Below, piece after piece: positions 55,674 through 64,000 of a stretch of 64,000 bases of DNA. The stretch spans positions 124,001 through 188,000 of the forward strand of contig NZ_JAHVHT010000001.1 in assembly GCF_019802125.1 (NCBI RefSeq), read 5' to 3'. The position numbers were made by a program, and so were the translations under genes. Every line of letters starts with the position of its first letter. The first letter of the stretch is position 1. Below the pieces are notes generated by a model that saw only the letters and a list, made by a program, of their open reading frames with translations, had not been told where the DNA came from and made no database searches. The stretch is from Tateyamaria omphalii. GTDB lineage: Bacteria > Pseudomonadota > Alphaproteobacteria > Rhodobacterales > Rhodobacteraceae.

Positions 55674-55937
55674 ATGCGGTTGCGGTGTCCGATATGCGGT
55701 GAGCGCGACCGGCGCGAGTTCTATTATCAAGGTGCGGCAGTGATGCTGGACCGTCCGGCACCCGATGCCGGAGAGGCCGCGTGGGACAACTACCTGCACC
55801 TGCGCGAGAACCCGGCGGGCGATCTGGAGGAGGTGTGGAGCCATGATGCAGGTTGCGGCGCCTGGCTGAAGGTGACGCGCAATGTGTCCACGCACGAGAT
55901 CAAGAGCGTGGAGCTTGCGCGGGAGGTCAAGCAATGA
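55674..55937 (+). CDS. soxD: Sarcosine oxidase subunit delta
   Basis: An 87-residue protein starting at ATG 55674, with GGAG nine bases upstream. The zinc-binding cysteines are CPICGERDRREF at the N-terminus, with a partner His/Cys in WSHDAGCGAWL. This matches the small delta subunit, which binds zinc and holds the alpha and beta subunits together. It overlaps soxA by four bases (ATGA). Confidence 0.95.
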   Translation: MRLRCPICGERDRREFYYQGAAVMLDRPAPDAGEAAWDNYLHLRENPAGDLEEVWSHDAGCGAWLKVTRNVSTHEIKSVELAREVKQ

Positions 55938-58867
55938 GGGTTGAAGGCAAGGGGCTGATCGACCGTAAGCAGCGGCTGTCCTTCCGCTTTGACGGCAGGA
56001 CCTACCATGGCTTTGCGGGCGATACGCTGGCCTCGGCCCTGCTTGCGAACGACGTGCGCCACGTTGCCCGTTCGTTCAAGTACCATCGCCCGCGCGGGAT
56101 CCTGACGGCCGGATCGGAGGAACCCAACGCCCTTGTGACCATCGGGCGCGGCCCCGCCACCGATCCGAACGTGCGCGCGACCGTGCAGGAACTCTATGAC
56201 GGGCTCGAGGCGCGCAGCCAGAATGCGTGGCCTTCGCTCGGTTTCGACGTTTTGAGTATCAATGATCTCGCAGCACCCTTTCTGGGCGCTGGTTTCTACT
56301 ACAAGACCTTCATGTGGCCGCGCGCGTTCTGGGAAAAGGTCTACGAACCCTTCATCCGCCGCGCCGCTGGACTTGGCGCGCTTGGCGGTGAGAAAGACGC
56401 CGATCATTACGAAAAGGCGTACGCCTTCTGCGACGTTCTTGTGATCGGCGCCGGACCTGCTGGCCTGATGGCGGCCTGGACAGCCGCGCAGGCAGGTGCG
56501 CAGGTCATCCTTGCCGACGAAGACAGCCGCATGGGCGGTCGTCTGAATGCAGAGACCCTCACAATCGACGATAAGCCCGGTGCCGACTGGGCAGCAGATA
56601 TGGTGTCGAAACTGGCCGCGATGGACAACGTCCGCCTGATGCCCCGCACCACTGTGACGGGCGCTCATGATGGCGGCACCTTTGGCGCGCTCGAGCGGGT
56701 CTCGCATCACGTGAACGGCGTGCCGCCGGGCGGGGTCAAGGAAACCTTCTGGCGCATCGTCGCCAAACGCTCGATCCTGGCCGCAGGGGCCATCGAACGG
56801 CACATCGCCTTCCAGAACAACGACCGCCCAGGCATCATGGCGGCAGGTGCCGTGCGCGCCTATCTCAACCGTTTCGGTGTGAGCGCGGGCAAGGCGGTGA
56901 CCGTGTTTGCCAACAATGACGATGCGCACCGCACGGCAATGGACCTGCAGGACGCAGGCGTGCACATCGCCGCCGTGATCGACAGCCGCAAGGACGCGCA
57001 AGCGCTGGGCGATTACCGCCTGATGTCGGGGGCCATTGTCACGGGTGCCGAGGGTCGCAAGGGGCTTGAAGCCATCCGCGTCACGACCGCCACGGGCACC
57101 GAAAAGATCGCAACCGATTGCCTCGCCGTGTCCGGTGGCTGGAACCCGACGGTCCACATGACATGCCACATGAACGGGCGACCCACTTGGGACGAGCGCA
57201 TTGCCAGCTTCGTACCGACCCCCGGTGCGATTCCGGGCATGGAAACAGCGGGAGCCTGCAATGGCGCGTTCTCGACCGCTTCGTGCTTGTCCGAAGGCGT
57301 CGCCGCTGCCAGGTCGAGCCTTGATGCGCTAGGCATGACAGCCCCTGACATCAAGATCCCGCAGGCTGACGACAGCAACTACGCGCTGGAGCCGCTCTGG
57401 GCCGTGCCGGGCAAGGGCCGCGCCTGGCTCGACTTCCAGAACGATGTGAGCGTGAAAGACGTCAAACAGGCCGCACAGGAAAACTTCACCTCGGTCGAGC
57501 ATATGAAACGCTACACCACCCAAGGGATGGCGACCGATCAGGGCAAGAACTCGAACGTCGCGGCACTGGCACTGCTGGCCGATGCCACGGGGCGCGGCAT
57601 TCCCGAAACCGGCACGACCACGTTCCGTCCCCCCTACACGCCGGTGGCACTTGCCGCCCTCGGCGCCGGGGCGCAAGGCAAAGGATTTGCTCCCGAACGC
57701 AAGACCACCAGCCACGCGGCCAGCGTGGCGGCAGGTGCGCCGATGATCGAGGCTGGTCTCTGGTACCGTCCCTCCCACTTCCCGCTGCCGGATGAAAAGA
57801 CGTGGCGCCAGTCCTGCGACCGCGAGGTCGGATGGGTCCGCAACGCCGTCGGCATCTGCGATGTCAGCACGCTGGGCAAGATCGACATCCAGGGGCCAGA
57901 CGCGGCCAAGCTCCTCGACTTCGTCTACACCAACATGTTCTCGACCCTGAAAGAGAACCGCGTGCGCTACGGCCTCATGCTGCGTGAAGACGGGCACCTC
58001 ATGGATGACGGCACCACCGCGCGGCTGGGTGAAAACCACTACGTCATGACCACGACCACGGCAGCCGCTGGGCAGGTCATGCGGCATCTGGAATTCGTCA
58101 CGCAGGCGCTGCATCCCGAATGGGACGTGCGGATCATGTCCGTGACCGAGCAATGGGCGCAGTTCGCAGTGGCCGGGCCGAAGTCTCGGGAACTGCTCAA
58201 TGGCCTGCTTGATGACGCAATCGACGACAGCAAATGGCCCTTCATGTCGTGCGGTCCGGTCACGGTCCAAGGGGTCAAAGGGCGGCTCTTCCGCATCTCC
58301 TTTTCTGGCGAACATGCCTACGAACTGGCTGTACCGTCGCGCTACGGCGACAGTCTCTTCCGTCTGCTCGTCGCCCGAGCTGAAAGCCTGGGCGGTGGCG
58401 CCTATGGGATGGAAGCGCTGAACGTGCTGCGCATCGAAAAGGGGTTCATCACCCACTCCGAAATCGACGGTCGCGTGACGGCGCAGGACATTGGCATGGC
58501 GCGGATGCTGTCCGAGAAGAAAGACTTCATCGGCGCCACCATGGCGCAGCGCCCGGGTCTCACAGAAGCAGGCCGCGCGCAGCTGGTGGGGCTTAAACCC
58601 GTGGGTCCGGTCAAGCAGCTGACAGCAGGCGCGCATATTTACACGGATGGGGCAGAGCCTGTGGCCGAACACGATCAGGGCTATGTCACGTCCGTGGGCT
58701 TCTCACCCACGCTCGGGCACTTCATCGGACTGGGCTTTGTCACTGACGGCCTCTCGCGCCACGGCGACGTTCTGAACATGGTCGACCATGTGCGCGGCAT
58801 CCAAACCCGCGTCGAACTGTGCGACCCGGTGTTCTTTGATCCGAAGGGGGAGCGCACCCGTGGCTGA
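55934..58867 (+). CDS. soxA: Sarcosine oxidase subunit alpha
   Basis: A 977-residue subunit starting at ATG 55934 (MRVEGKGLIDRKQRLSFRFD). An N-terminal 2Fe-2S-like fold (YHGFAGDTLASALLAN) precedes the NAD/FAD domain (DVLVIGAGPAGLMAAWTAAQAG). The middle part is a pyridine-nucleotide oxidoreductase. The C-terminal 370 residues form a GcvT-like tetrahydrofolate-binding domain (VRNAVGICDVSTLGKIDIQG, ENHYVMTTTTAAAGQVMRHLEFV, SFSGEHAYELAVPS). The methyl group of sarcosine is passed to tetrahydrofolate here. The full length agrees with Corynebacterium SoxA. Confidence 0.96.
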   Translation: MRVEGKGLIDRKQRLSFRFDGRTYHGFAGDTLASALLANDVRHVARSFKYHRPRGILTAGSEEPNALVTIGRGPATDPNVRATVQELYDGLEARSQNAWPSLGFDVLSINDLAAPFLGAGFYYKTFMWPRAFWEKVYEPFIRRAAGLGALGGEKDADHYEKAYAFCDVLVIGAGPAGLMAAWTAAQAGAQVILADEDSRMGGRLNAETLTIDDKPGADWAADMVSKLAAMDNVRLMPRTTVTGAHDGGTFGALERVSHHVNGVPPGGVKETFWRIVAKRSILAAGAIERHIAFQNNDRPGIMAAGAVRAYLNRFGVSAGKAVTVFANNDDAHRTAMDLQDAGVHIAAVIDSRKDAQALGDYRLMSGAIVTGAEGRKGLEAIRVTTATGTEKIATDCLAVSGGWNPTVHMTCHMNGRPTWDERIASFVPTPGAIPGMETAGACNGAFSTASCLSEGVAAARSSLDALGMTAPDIKIPQADDSNYALEPLWAVPGKGRAWLDFQNDVSVKDVKQAAQENFTSVEHMKRYTTQGMATDQGKNSNVAALALLADATGRGIPETGTTTFRPPYTPVALAALGAGAQGKGFAPERKTTSHAASVAAGAPMIEAGLWYRPSHFPLPDEKTWRQSCDREVGWVRNAVGICDVSTLGKIDIQGPDAAKLLDFVYTNMFSTLKENRVRYGLMLREDGHLMDDGTTARLGENHYVMTTTTAAAGQVMRHLEFVTQALHPEWDVRIMSVTEQWAQFAVAGPKSRELLNGLLDDAIDDSKWPFMSCGPVTVQGVKGRLFRISFSGEHAYELAVPSRYGDSLFRLLVARAESLGGGAYGMEALNVLRIEKGFITHSEIDGRVTAQDIGMARMLSEKKDFIGATMAQRPGLTEAGRAQLVGLKPVGPVKQLTAGAHIYTDGAEPVAEHDQGYVTSVGFSPTLGHFIGLGFVTDGLSRHGDVLNMVDHVRGIQTRVELCDPVFFDPKGERTRG

Positions 58868-59399
58868 CCTGATCGCAAAGACTCCGCTTGATAGCATGGA
58901 ACCGGTCACCATCGGCACATGCACCGTAACCGAGGCAAACCTCGGCACGTTGACCTCCATCGCGCCCTATGCCGGGGCCAAGATCGCGGACACGTTCAAG
59001 ACCGCCCACGGCATGGCTTGGCCCGCACCAAACCGCGCGACTGGCAAGGACGGCGCGCGTGCCATCTGGTTCGGGCGCGACATGGTCCTGCTCGCTGGGC
59101 CAGATCCCGACGCAGGCCTCGCCAAACACGCGGCACTGACGGATCAATCGGATGCGTGGACTGCCGTCACCCTGGGCGGAGCCGACGCCGAGGCCGTGCT
59201 CGCCCGCCTGATCCCGCTCGACCTGTCGCCGGCCAACTTCAAACGCGGTCACACTGCGCGCACCCAGATCCAGCACATGACCGGCTCGGTCACCCGCATC
59301 GGCGCCGACACATTCCTGCTCCTGGTGTTCCGCTCAATGGCGGGCACCCTGCTTCACGATCTGGAAAGGGCCATGGCAAGCGTCGCAGTGCGCGGGTAA
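58860..59399 (+). CDS. soxG: Sarcosine oxidase subunit gamma
   Basis: A 179-residue protein starting at GTG 58860 (MADLIAKTPLDSMEP), eight bases inside the soxA end, with GGGGGAG eight bases upstream. The sequence matches gamma subunits: a folate/GcvT-like fold with FGRDMVLLAGPDPDA, DQSDAWTAVTLGGADAEAVLARL, and HMTGSVTRIGADTFLLLVFRSMAGTLLHDL. It is the last gene of soxBDAG. No glyA, purU or folD follows, unlike some other sox operons. Confidence 0.93.
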   Translation: MADLIAKTPLDSMEPVTIGTCTVTEANLGTLTSIAPYAGAKIADTFKTAHGMAWPAPNRATGKDGARAIWFGRDMVLLAGPDPDAGLAKHAALTDQSDAWTAVTLGGADAEAVLARLIPLDLSPANFKRGHTARTQIQHMTGSVTRIGADTFLLLVFRSMAGTLLHDLERAMASVAVRG

Positions 59400-59437
59400 A
59401 ACAGCGCAAACCGATTCCAATCTCCCGGAGCCCGCCC

Positions 59438-59740
59438 ATGATCCGTTTCGCAACCGCCGCCGCACTCGCTTTCGTCGCGGCCCCAGCCTTTGCACAGGAA
59501 ACCAAGGAAGAAAGCTGCGCCCTGCAATCGCAAGTGGTTGCGGCTGTCCAGCAGGCTCGCCTGGACCGGGTGAAGGAGCGTGAGGTGCAGGACCACATCC
59601 TCGCCCAAAGCCCCACCTGGCCGGAAAAATACAACAACACGATCCCGCTGATTGCTCCTTGGGTCTACGAACAGCCGCGCAAGATCATCCGCAACGAAAG
59701 CCTCGCGGACGCATGGAGCGAGCTTTGCCTCCAGCAGTGA
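59438..59740 (+). CDS. Small exported protein, function unknown
   Basis: A 100-residue protein with a Sec signal peptide (MIRFATAAALAFVAAPAFAQ). The mature part is helical and charged, with two cysteines (SCALQSQVVAAVQQARLD and a final ELCLQQ) likely to form one disulfide in the periplasm. A CGGAG-containing site precedes ATG 59438. Proteins of this size and pattern are conserved in Rhodobacterales but have no assigned function. It lies between soxG and dnaG, 37 bases from each. Confidence 0.75.
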   Translation: MIRFATAAALAFVAAPAFAQETKEESCALQSQVVAAVQQARLDRVKEREVQDHILAQSPTWPEKYNNTIPLIAPWVYEQPRKIIRNESLADAWSELCLQQ

Positions 59741-59776
59741 CTCGACTCGGGCGCCTGCGCGCCCAATATTAAGCCC

Positions 59777-61735
59777 ATGAGCCTGCCCCCTGGATTTCTG
59801 GATGAACTGCGCACCCGCCTGTCATTGGGACAGGTTGTCGGGCGTAAGGTCATGTGGGACGCGCGCAAGTCCAACCAGGGCAAGGGCGACCTCTGGGCGC
59901 CGTGCCCGTTCCACCACGAAAAGACGGCCAGCTTCCACGTCGATGATCGCAAGGGCTATTATTACTGCTTTGGCTGTCACGCCAAGGGCGACGCCATCAG
60001 CTTCGTGCGCGAGACCGAGAATGTGGGTTTCATGGAGGCGGTCGAAATCCTCGCCGGTGAGGCCGGGATGCCCATGCCCGAACGCGACCCGCGCGCGCAG
60101 GAAAAGGCGGACAAACGCACCCAGCTTGCCGACGTCATGGAAATGGCCGTTCAGCATTTCCGCCTGCAATTGAAAACCGGCGCCGCCGGACCTGCCCGCG
60201 ATTACTTGGAACGCCGCGGGCTCAACCCCGAAGCACAGGACCGCTGGGAAATCGGTTTTGCCCCCGATGCCTGGCAGGGGCTGTGGGACGTGCTCAAGGG
60301 CAAGGGTGTCGAAGACGACTTGATCCTCGGCGCAGGCCTTGCCAAGCCCAGTCAAAAGGGTGGCAAACCCTACGACACGTTCCGTGGCCGCATCATGTTC
60401 CCGATCCGCGACGCGCGCGGGCGCTGCATCGCATTTGGCGGGCGTGCGATGGACCCGAACGACAACGCCAAATACCTGAACTCGCCCGAAACGGAACTCT
60501 TCGACAAGGGGCGCAGCCTCTACAACCACGGCCCCGCACGGACGGCGGCAGGCAAGGGGCAGCCCCTTATCGTGGCAGAAGGGTACATGGACGTCATCGC
60601 GCTTGCCGAACACGGCTTCGGTGCCTCCGTCGCCCCCCTCGGCACGGCGGTGACTGAGAACCAACTCGCCATGCTCTGGCGCATCGCCGACGAACCGATC
60701 ATCGCGCTCGACGGAGATAAGGCAGGCCTGCGCGCCGCGATGCGTTTGATCGACCTGGCGCTCCCGATGCTTGAGGCAGGCAAGAGCCTGCGCTTTGCCC
60801 TCATGCCCGATGGTCAGGACCCCGACGACCTGCTCAAGGCCCAAGGGGCGGGCGCGCTGCAAAAGCTGCTCGACGACGCGATGCCCATGGTCAAACTGCT
60901 CTGGCAGCGCGAGACCGAAGGCAAGAGCTTCGACAGCCCCGAACGCAAGGCCGCGCTGGACAAGGCGCTTCGCGACAAGATCACTCTGATCAAGGATCCG
61001 TCGATCCGCCAGCACTACGGACAGGAAATCAAGGACCTGCGCTGGCAACTGTTCCGACCCCAACGCGGCGGCGGGCAGGGGGGCAAGCGCAACTGGCAAC
61101 CCGGTCGTGGCTGGCAGGCGCCGCCCGTGCCGATGGCCAGCACCAAAAGCTCGGCGCTTGCCGCAGGCAATGCACAGGTCACCGATCACCTGCGCGAAAC
61201 GGTCATCCTCGCGGCGCTGATCTGCACCCCCGAAGTGGCCGAAGACTTCGAAAACGGGCTCGAAAGCCTCGCCTGCAATGATCCAGACCACGCCGTATTG
61301 CGCGACCTGATTCTGCGCCATGCGTACGCGGGTTCAGAGGTGTTGCGCGAAAACATTTTCGCCGCACTTGGCCCGGAAGCCCTTGATAACCTGCTGTCTT
61401 CACGCCATGTGGCAATTGTCCCGTGTATCCGCACACCCGGCGATGCCGACATGGCCCGTATGACCGTGGCCGAAGAGCTCGCAAAACTCAGCGCGGCAAA
61501 GGGATTGAATGCCGAGATCGCGGATGCGGTGCAGGACCTGGAAGGTGTAGCGGATGAAGGCGTGACATGGCGCCTCGCTCAAGCGGCCCAAGCCGCAACC
61601 CAGGCCAGCCGCAGCGGGAAAGAAGACGATTCTGAATACGAGACGGGCGACAACGGTGCCCGAATCAGTCGCAGTGAACGGGACGCATTTGCGGCCCTGA
61701 TGGACCAGATCAGCTTCTCCAAACGCCGTAACTGA
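59777..61735 (+). CDS. dnaG: DNA primase DnaG
   Basis: A 652-residue primase that makes RNA primers for replication. The N-terminal zinc-binding domain is CPFHHEKTASFHVDD with YYCFGCHAKGD (CHC2 type). The catalytic TOPRIM core contains FGGRAMDPNDNAKYLNSPETELF, the acidic EGYMDVIAL and DGDKAGLRAAMR. A Gly/Gln/Trp-rich linker (GGGQGGKRNWQPGRGW) leads to the C-terminal helicase-binding domain. It is followed by rpoD, the arrangement of the macromolecular-synthesis operon without rpsU. Confidence 0.97.
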   Translation: MSLPPGFLDELRTRLSLGQVVGRKVMWDARKSNQGKGDLWAPCPFHHEKTASFHVDDRKGYYYCFGCHAKGDAISFVRETENVGFMEAVEILAGEAGMPMPERDPRAQEKADKRTQLADVMEMAVQHFRLQLKTGAAGPARDYLERRGLNPEAQDRWEIGFAPDAWQGLWDVLKGKGVEDDLILGAGLAKPSQKGGKPYDTFRGRIMFPIRDARGRCIAFGGRAMDPNDNAKYLNSPETELFDKGRSLYNHGPARTAAGKGQPLIVAEGYMDVIALAEHGFGASVAPLGTAVTENQLAMLWRIADEPIIALDGDKAGLRAAMRLIDLALPMLEAGKSLRFALMPDGQDPDDLLKAQGAGALQKLLDDAMPMVKLLWQRETEGKSFDSPERKAALDKALRDKITLIKDPSIRQHYGQEIKDLRWQLFRPQRGGGQGGKRNWQPGRGWQAPPVPMASTKSSALAAGNAQVTDHLRETVILAALICTPEVAEDFENGLESLACNDPDHAVLRDLILRHAYAGSEVLRENIFAALGPEALDNLLSSRHVAIVPCIRTPGDADMARMTVAEELAKLSAAKGLNAEIADAVQDLEGVADEGVTWRLAQAAQAATQASRSGKEDDSEYETGDNGARISRSERDAFAALMDQISFSKRRN

Positions 61736-61814
61736 TGCGATTTGGTCTCAAAACATAAAGAAAATGCGCTTACACGGGTGGCCGAATCACCCAAAGCACT
61801 AAATGTTTCTGGCA

Positions 61815-61836
61815 GCGATTCGCGGGGACGAATCGC
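61815..61836 (+). promoter_or_regulatory. Hairpin and doubled Shine-Dalgarno in the rpoD leader
   Basis: GCGATTCG (61815-61822) pairs with CGAATCGC (61829-61836) around CGGGGA. Just downstream AAGGAGCCC occurs twice (61838-61846 and 61852-61860), the second six bases before the ATG at 61864. The arrangement suggests a structured translation start. Confidence 0.5.
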
Positions 61837-61863
61837 CAAGGAGCCCCGGTAAAGGAGCCCAGT

Positions 61864-63849
61864 ATGGCCGCGAAAGACACGAACGAAGACGCCAAGACCG
61901 AAGATCAGGACAGCGCCCACTCGCTCGACATGAGCCAGGCCGCGGTCAAAAAGATGATCTCGGAAGCCCGGGAAAAGGGCTACATCACCTACGATCAGCT
62001 GAATACGGTGCTCCCACCCGACCAGGTGAGTTCCGAACAGATCGAAGACGTGATGTCGATGCTGTCCGAAATGGGCATCAACATCATCGAGGATGAAGAG
62101 GCCGAGGAAGAAGAGCAAAAAGGCTCGACCGAGGTCACGACAACCGAAGGCACCCGTGACCTGACGCTGGGCGCCACGGGTCAGGAAAAGCTCGACCGGA
62201 CCGACGACCCCGTGCGCATGTACCTGCGCGAGATGGGCAGCGTCGAACTGCTCAGCCGCGAGGGCGAGATCGCCATCGCCAAGCGGATCGAAGCCGGCCG
62301 CAACACGATGATTGCAGGCCTCTGCGAAAGCCCGCTGACCTTCCAGGCGATCACCATCTGGCGCGACGAACTTCTGAGCGAAGAAATCCTGCTGCGCGAC
62401 GTCATCGACCTCGAAGCGACATTCGGCAACCAGATGGGCGAAGACGGCGAAGAGGTTTCCGAACCCGTCGTCGACACCGCTGCCAAGACCGAAGAAAAGG
62501 CCGACACCGGCCCCGAGCTTGATGCCGACGGCAACCCGATTGCCAAGGATGATGACGACGACGAGGACGAACAGGCCAACATGTCGCTCGCTGCGATGGA
62601 GGCCGCGCTCAAGCCGCAAGTGCTCGAAGCGCTTGAGGTGATCGCCCACGACTACTCGCTGCTTTCCGAAATGCAGGACAGCCGGATTTCGGCAACCTTG
62701 AACGAGGACGGCTCGTTCTCCGACGAGAACGAAGCGACCTACCAAAAGCTGCGGGCCGAGATTGTGCTGCTGGTGAACGAACTGCACCTGCACAACAACC
62801 GGATCGAGGCGCTGATCGACCAGCTCTACGGCATCAACCGCCGGATCATGCAGATCGACAGCTCCATCGTGAAGCTGGCCGACCAGGCCCGGATCAACCG
62901 CCGCGAGTTCGTCGACGCCTATCGCGGCCGCGAGCTGGACCCGAATTGGCTGGAAGAGATGGGCGGCAAGTCCGGTCGCGGTTGGCAGATGTTCATCGAA
63001 CGCTCCGCCGACAAGGTCGAAGAGCTGCGCGCCGACATGGCGCAAGTGGGCCAATATGTCGGGCTCGATATCTCGGAATTCCGCCGCATCGTGCAGCAGG
63101 TCCAGAAGGGCGAGAAAGAAGCCCGTCAGGCCAAGAAGGAGATGGTCGAAGCCAACCTGCGCCTCGTGATCTCGATCGCCAAGAAATACACCAACCGTGG
63201 CCTGCAATTCCTGGATCTGATTCAGGAGGGGAACATCGGCCTGATGAAAGCGGTCGACAAGTTCGAATACCGCCGCGGCTACAAATTCTCGACCTATGCC
63301 ACCTGGTGGATCCGTCAGGCGATCACCCGGTCCATCGCGGACCAGGCGCGCACCATCCGTATCCCCGTGCACATGATCGAAACGATCAACAAACTGGTCC
63401 GTACGGGCCGGCAGATGCTGCACGAGATCGGTCGCGAACCGACGCCCGAGGAACTCGCCGAAAAGCTGCAAATGCCGCTCGAAAAGGTCCGCAAGGTGAT
63501 GAAAATCGCCAAGGAACCGATTTCGCTCGAAACCCCCATCGGGGACGAGGAAGACAGTCAGCTTGGCGATTTCATCGAGGACAAGAATGCTGTGCTGCCG
63601 CTCGACAGCGCCATTCAGGAAAACCTCAAGGAAACCACGACACGGGTCCTTGCCTCGCTCACACCGCGCGAAGAACGCGTGCTGCGGATGCGCTTCGGCA
63701 TCGGCATGAACACCGACCACACGCTCGAAGAGGTCGGCCAGCAGTTCAGCGTGACCCGCGAACGTATCCGCCAGATCGAGGCGAAAGCGCTGCGCAAGCT
63801 CAAGCACCCCAGCCGCAGCCGCAAGCTGCGCAGCTTCCTCGACCAGTAA
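61864..63849 (+). CDS. rpoD: Primary sigma factor RpoD (sigma-70)
   Basis: A 661-residue housekeeping sigma factor. Region 1.1 is at the start ([28 protein letters not shown]). Region 1.2 is [29 protein letters not shown]. An acidic non-conserved insert (DDDDDEDEQ) follows. Region 2 contains [42 protein letters not shown]; regions 3 and 4 end with the helix-turn-helix [30 protein letters not shown]. Nothing unusual in the conserved parts. Strong -10/-35 motifs upstream were not sought reliably. Confidence 0.98.
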   Translation: MAAKDTNEDAKTEDQDSAHSLDMSQAAVKKMISEAREKGYITYDQLNTVLPPDQVSSEQIEDVMSMLSEMGINIIEDEEAEEEEQKGSTEVTTTEGTRDLTLGATGQEKLDRTDDPVRMYLREMGSVELLSREGEIAIAKRIEAGRNTMIAGLCESPLTFQAITIWRDELLSEEILLRDVIDLEATFGNQMGEDGEEVSEPVVDTAAKTEEKADTGPELDADGNPIAKDDDDDEDEQANMSLAAMEAALKPQVLEALEVIAHDYSLLSEMQDSRISATLNEDGSFSDENEATYQKLRAEIVLLVNELHLHNNRIEALIDQLYGINRRIMQIDSSIVKLADQARINRREFVDAYRGRELDPNWLEEMGGKSGRGWQMFIERSADKVEELRADMAQVGQYVGLDISEFRRIVQQVQKGEKEARQAKKEMVEANLRLVISIAKKYTNRGLQFLDLIQEGNIGLMKAVDKFEYRRGYKFSTYATWWIRQAITRSIADQARTIRIPVHMIETINKLVRTGRQMLHEIGREPTPEELAEKLQMPLEKVRKVMKIAKEPISLETPIGDEEDSQLGDFIEDKNAVLPLDSAIQENLKETTTRVLASLTPREERVLRMRFGIGMNTDHTLEEVGQQFSVTRERIRQIEAKALRKLKHPSRSRKLRSFLDQ

Positions 63850-63865
63850 CGCGCTTTCAAACACA

Positions 63866-63894
63866 GCGGGCGGTGGCACCACGTCACCGCCCGC
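63866..63894 (+). terminator. Terminator-like hairpin after rpoD
   Basis: A perfect 10-base stem (GCGGGCGGTG and CACCGCCCGC) with a 9-base loop begins 16 bases after the rpoD stop. No T run follows. It isolates rpoD from the next gene. Confidence 0.65.
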
Positions 63895-63930
63895 ATCAGC
63901 TGCCGCGCATGACAGACACGGAGTTGACCC

Positions 63931-64000
63931 ATGTCCTTCCTGAAAAAACTGTTTGGCGGCACCACCCCGGCTGAGCCTGAGGGCGAAACCTATAACGGCT
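63931..64000 (+). CDS. Probable HlyU-family protein, 3' truncated by the window
   Basis: Only the first 23 codons are visible, MSFLKKLFGGTTPAEPEGET then YNG. The opening MSFLKKLFGG followed by an acidic stretch and a Y-x-G segment is typical of the small HlyU-like transcriptional activators of alphaproteobacteria. The rest lies outside the window, so the call rests on this short segment. It follows rpoD by 81 bases across a hairpin. Confidence 0.4.
   Translation, partial: MSFLKKLFGGTTPAEPEGETYNG

Noticed and set aside
57329-58672. Open frame of 447 codons on the minus strand opposite soxA
   Set aside because: Shadow of soxA, whose folate-binding domain is intact on the plus strand.
59822-61321. 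Open frame of 499 codons on the minus strand opposite dnaG
   Set aside because: Shadow of primase; the product has no recognisable domains.
61579-63882. Open frame of 767 codons on the minus strand opposite rpoD
   Set aside because: The plus strand encodes an unmistakable sigma-70; the antisense product shows no family resemblance and no ribosome-binding site.
1-64000. CRISPR arrays, tRNA and rRNA genes
   Set aside because: No regularly spaced direct repeats, cloverleaf with TTCGA-type arm and anticodon stem, or rRNA-like conserved stretches were found by reading.

Overview
The window looks like chromosomal DNA of a Rhodobacterales alphaproteobacterium, most likely of the marine Roseobacter group. 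The pointers are the soxBDAG sarcosine oxidase operon, the nasT-nasS-nrt-nirBD-nasA nitrate assimilation cluster, TadE/TadG-like pilus proteins, dnaG directly followed by rpoD, GC-rich coding sequence and many GTG/TTG starts. This is inference from gene content; no rRNA or tRNA was seen. No CRISPR array, intact insertion sequence or prophage was seen either.

Layout. 1-6.2 kb: a truncated TetR regulator, a serine beta-lactamase-like hydrolase, a membrane-anchored AraC regulator, a small lipoprotein and a translationally coupled pair of M16 peptidase-like proteins (one with HxxEH, one without). 6.6-11.3 kb: an outer-membrane beta-barrel, then an orphan VgrG followed by a 294-residue cargo candidate and a 62-residue two-helix membrane protein, which together look like a type VI effector/immunity island. 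11.7-23.3 kb: a GntR-controlled locus with a two-component flavin monooxygenase (luciferase-like oxygenase plus a flavin reductase fused to a Nudix-like domain), an alpha/beta hydrolase, a DUF1185 protein and an aldehyde dehydrogenase, converging on an Opp-type ABC importer. 23.9-27.9 kb: a 1339-residue RTX protein with a large internal duplication. 28.0-31.9 kb: an EamA transporter, two LysR regulators and a double GNAT protein.

31.98-45.1 kb, minus strand: the nitrate assimilation system in transcription order nasT, nasS, leader, nrtA, nrtB, a fused double ATPase, nirB, nirD, nasA, cysG. NasS and NasT are the nitrate sensor and the ANTAR antiterminator. The leader before nrtA contains two hexaloop hairpins of the ANTAR type, the second overlapping a strong intrinsic terminator, so the switch and both its proteins are in one window. 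NrtABCD imports nitrate, NasA reduces it to nitrite, NirBD reduces nitrite to ammonium, and CysG makes siroheme for NirB.

45.3-49.9 kb: an uncharacterised catabolic operon (FAD oxidoreductase, uronate-dehydrogenase-like epimerase, M19 dipeptidase, beta-hydroxyacid dehydrogenase) and a small membrane protein. 49.9-52.4 kb: three coupled TadE/TadE/TadG-like genes. 52.7-59.4 kb: a Glu/Leu/Phe/Val dehydrogenase and soxBDAG, which oxidises sarcosine to glycine, methylene-tetrahydrofolate and hydrogen peroxide. 59.4-64 kb: a small periplasmic protein, primase dnaG, sigma factor rpoD and the beginning of a probable HlyU-family gene cut by the window edge.

The first 12 kb has more and longer non-coding gaps than the rest and looks accessory; from about 32 kb onward gene packing is tight, with many ATGA/GTGA overlaps.
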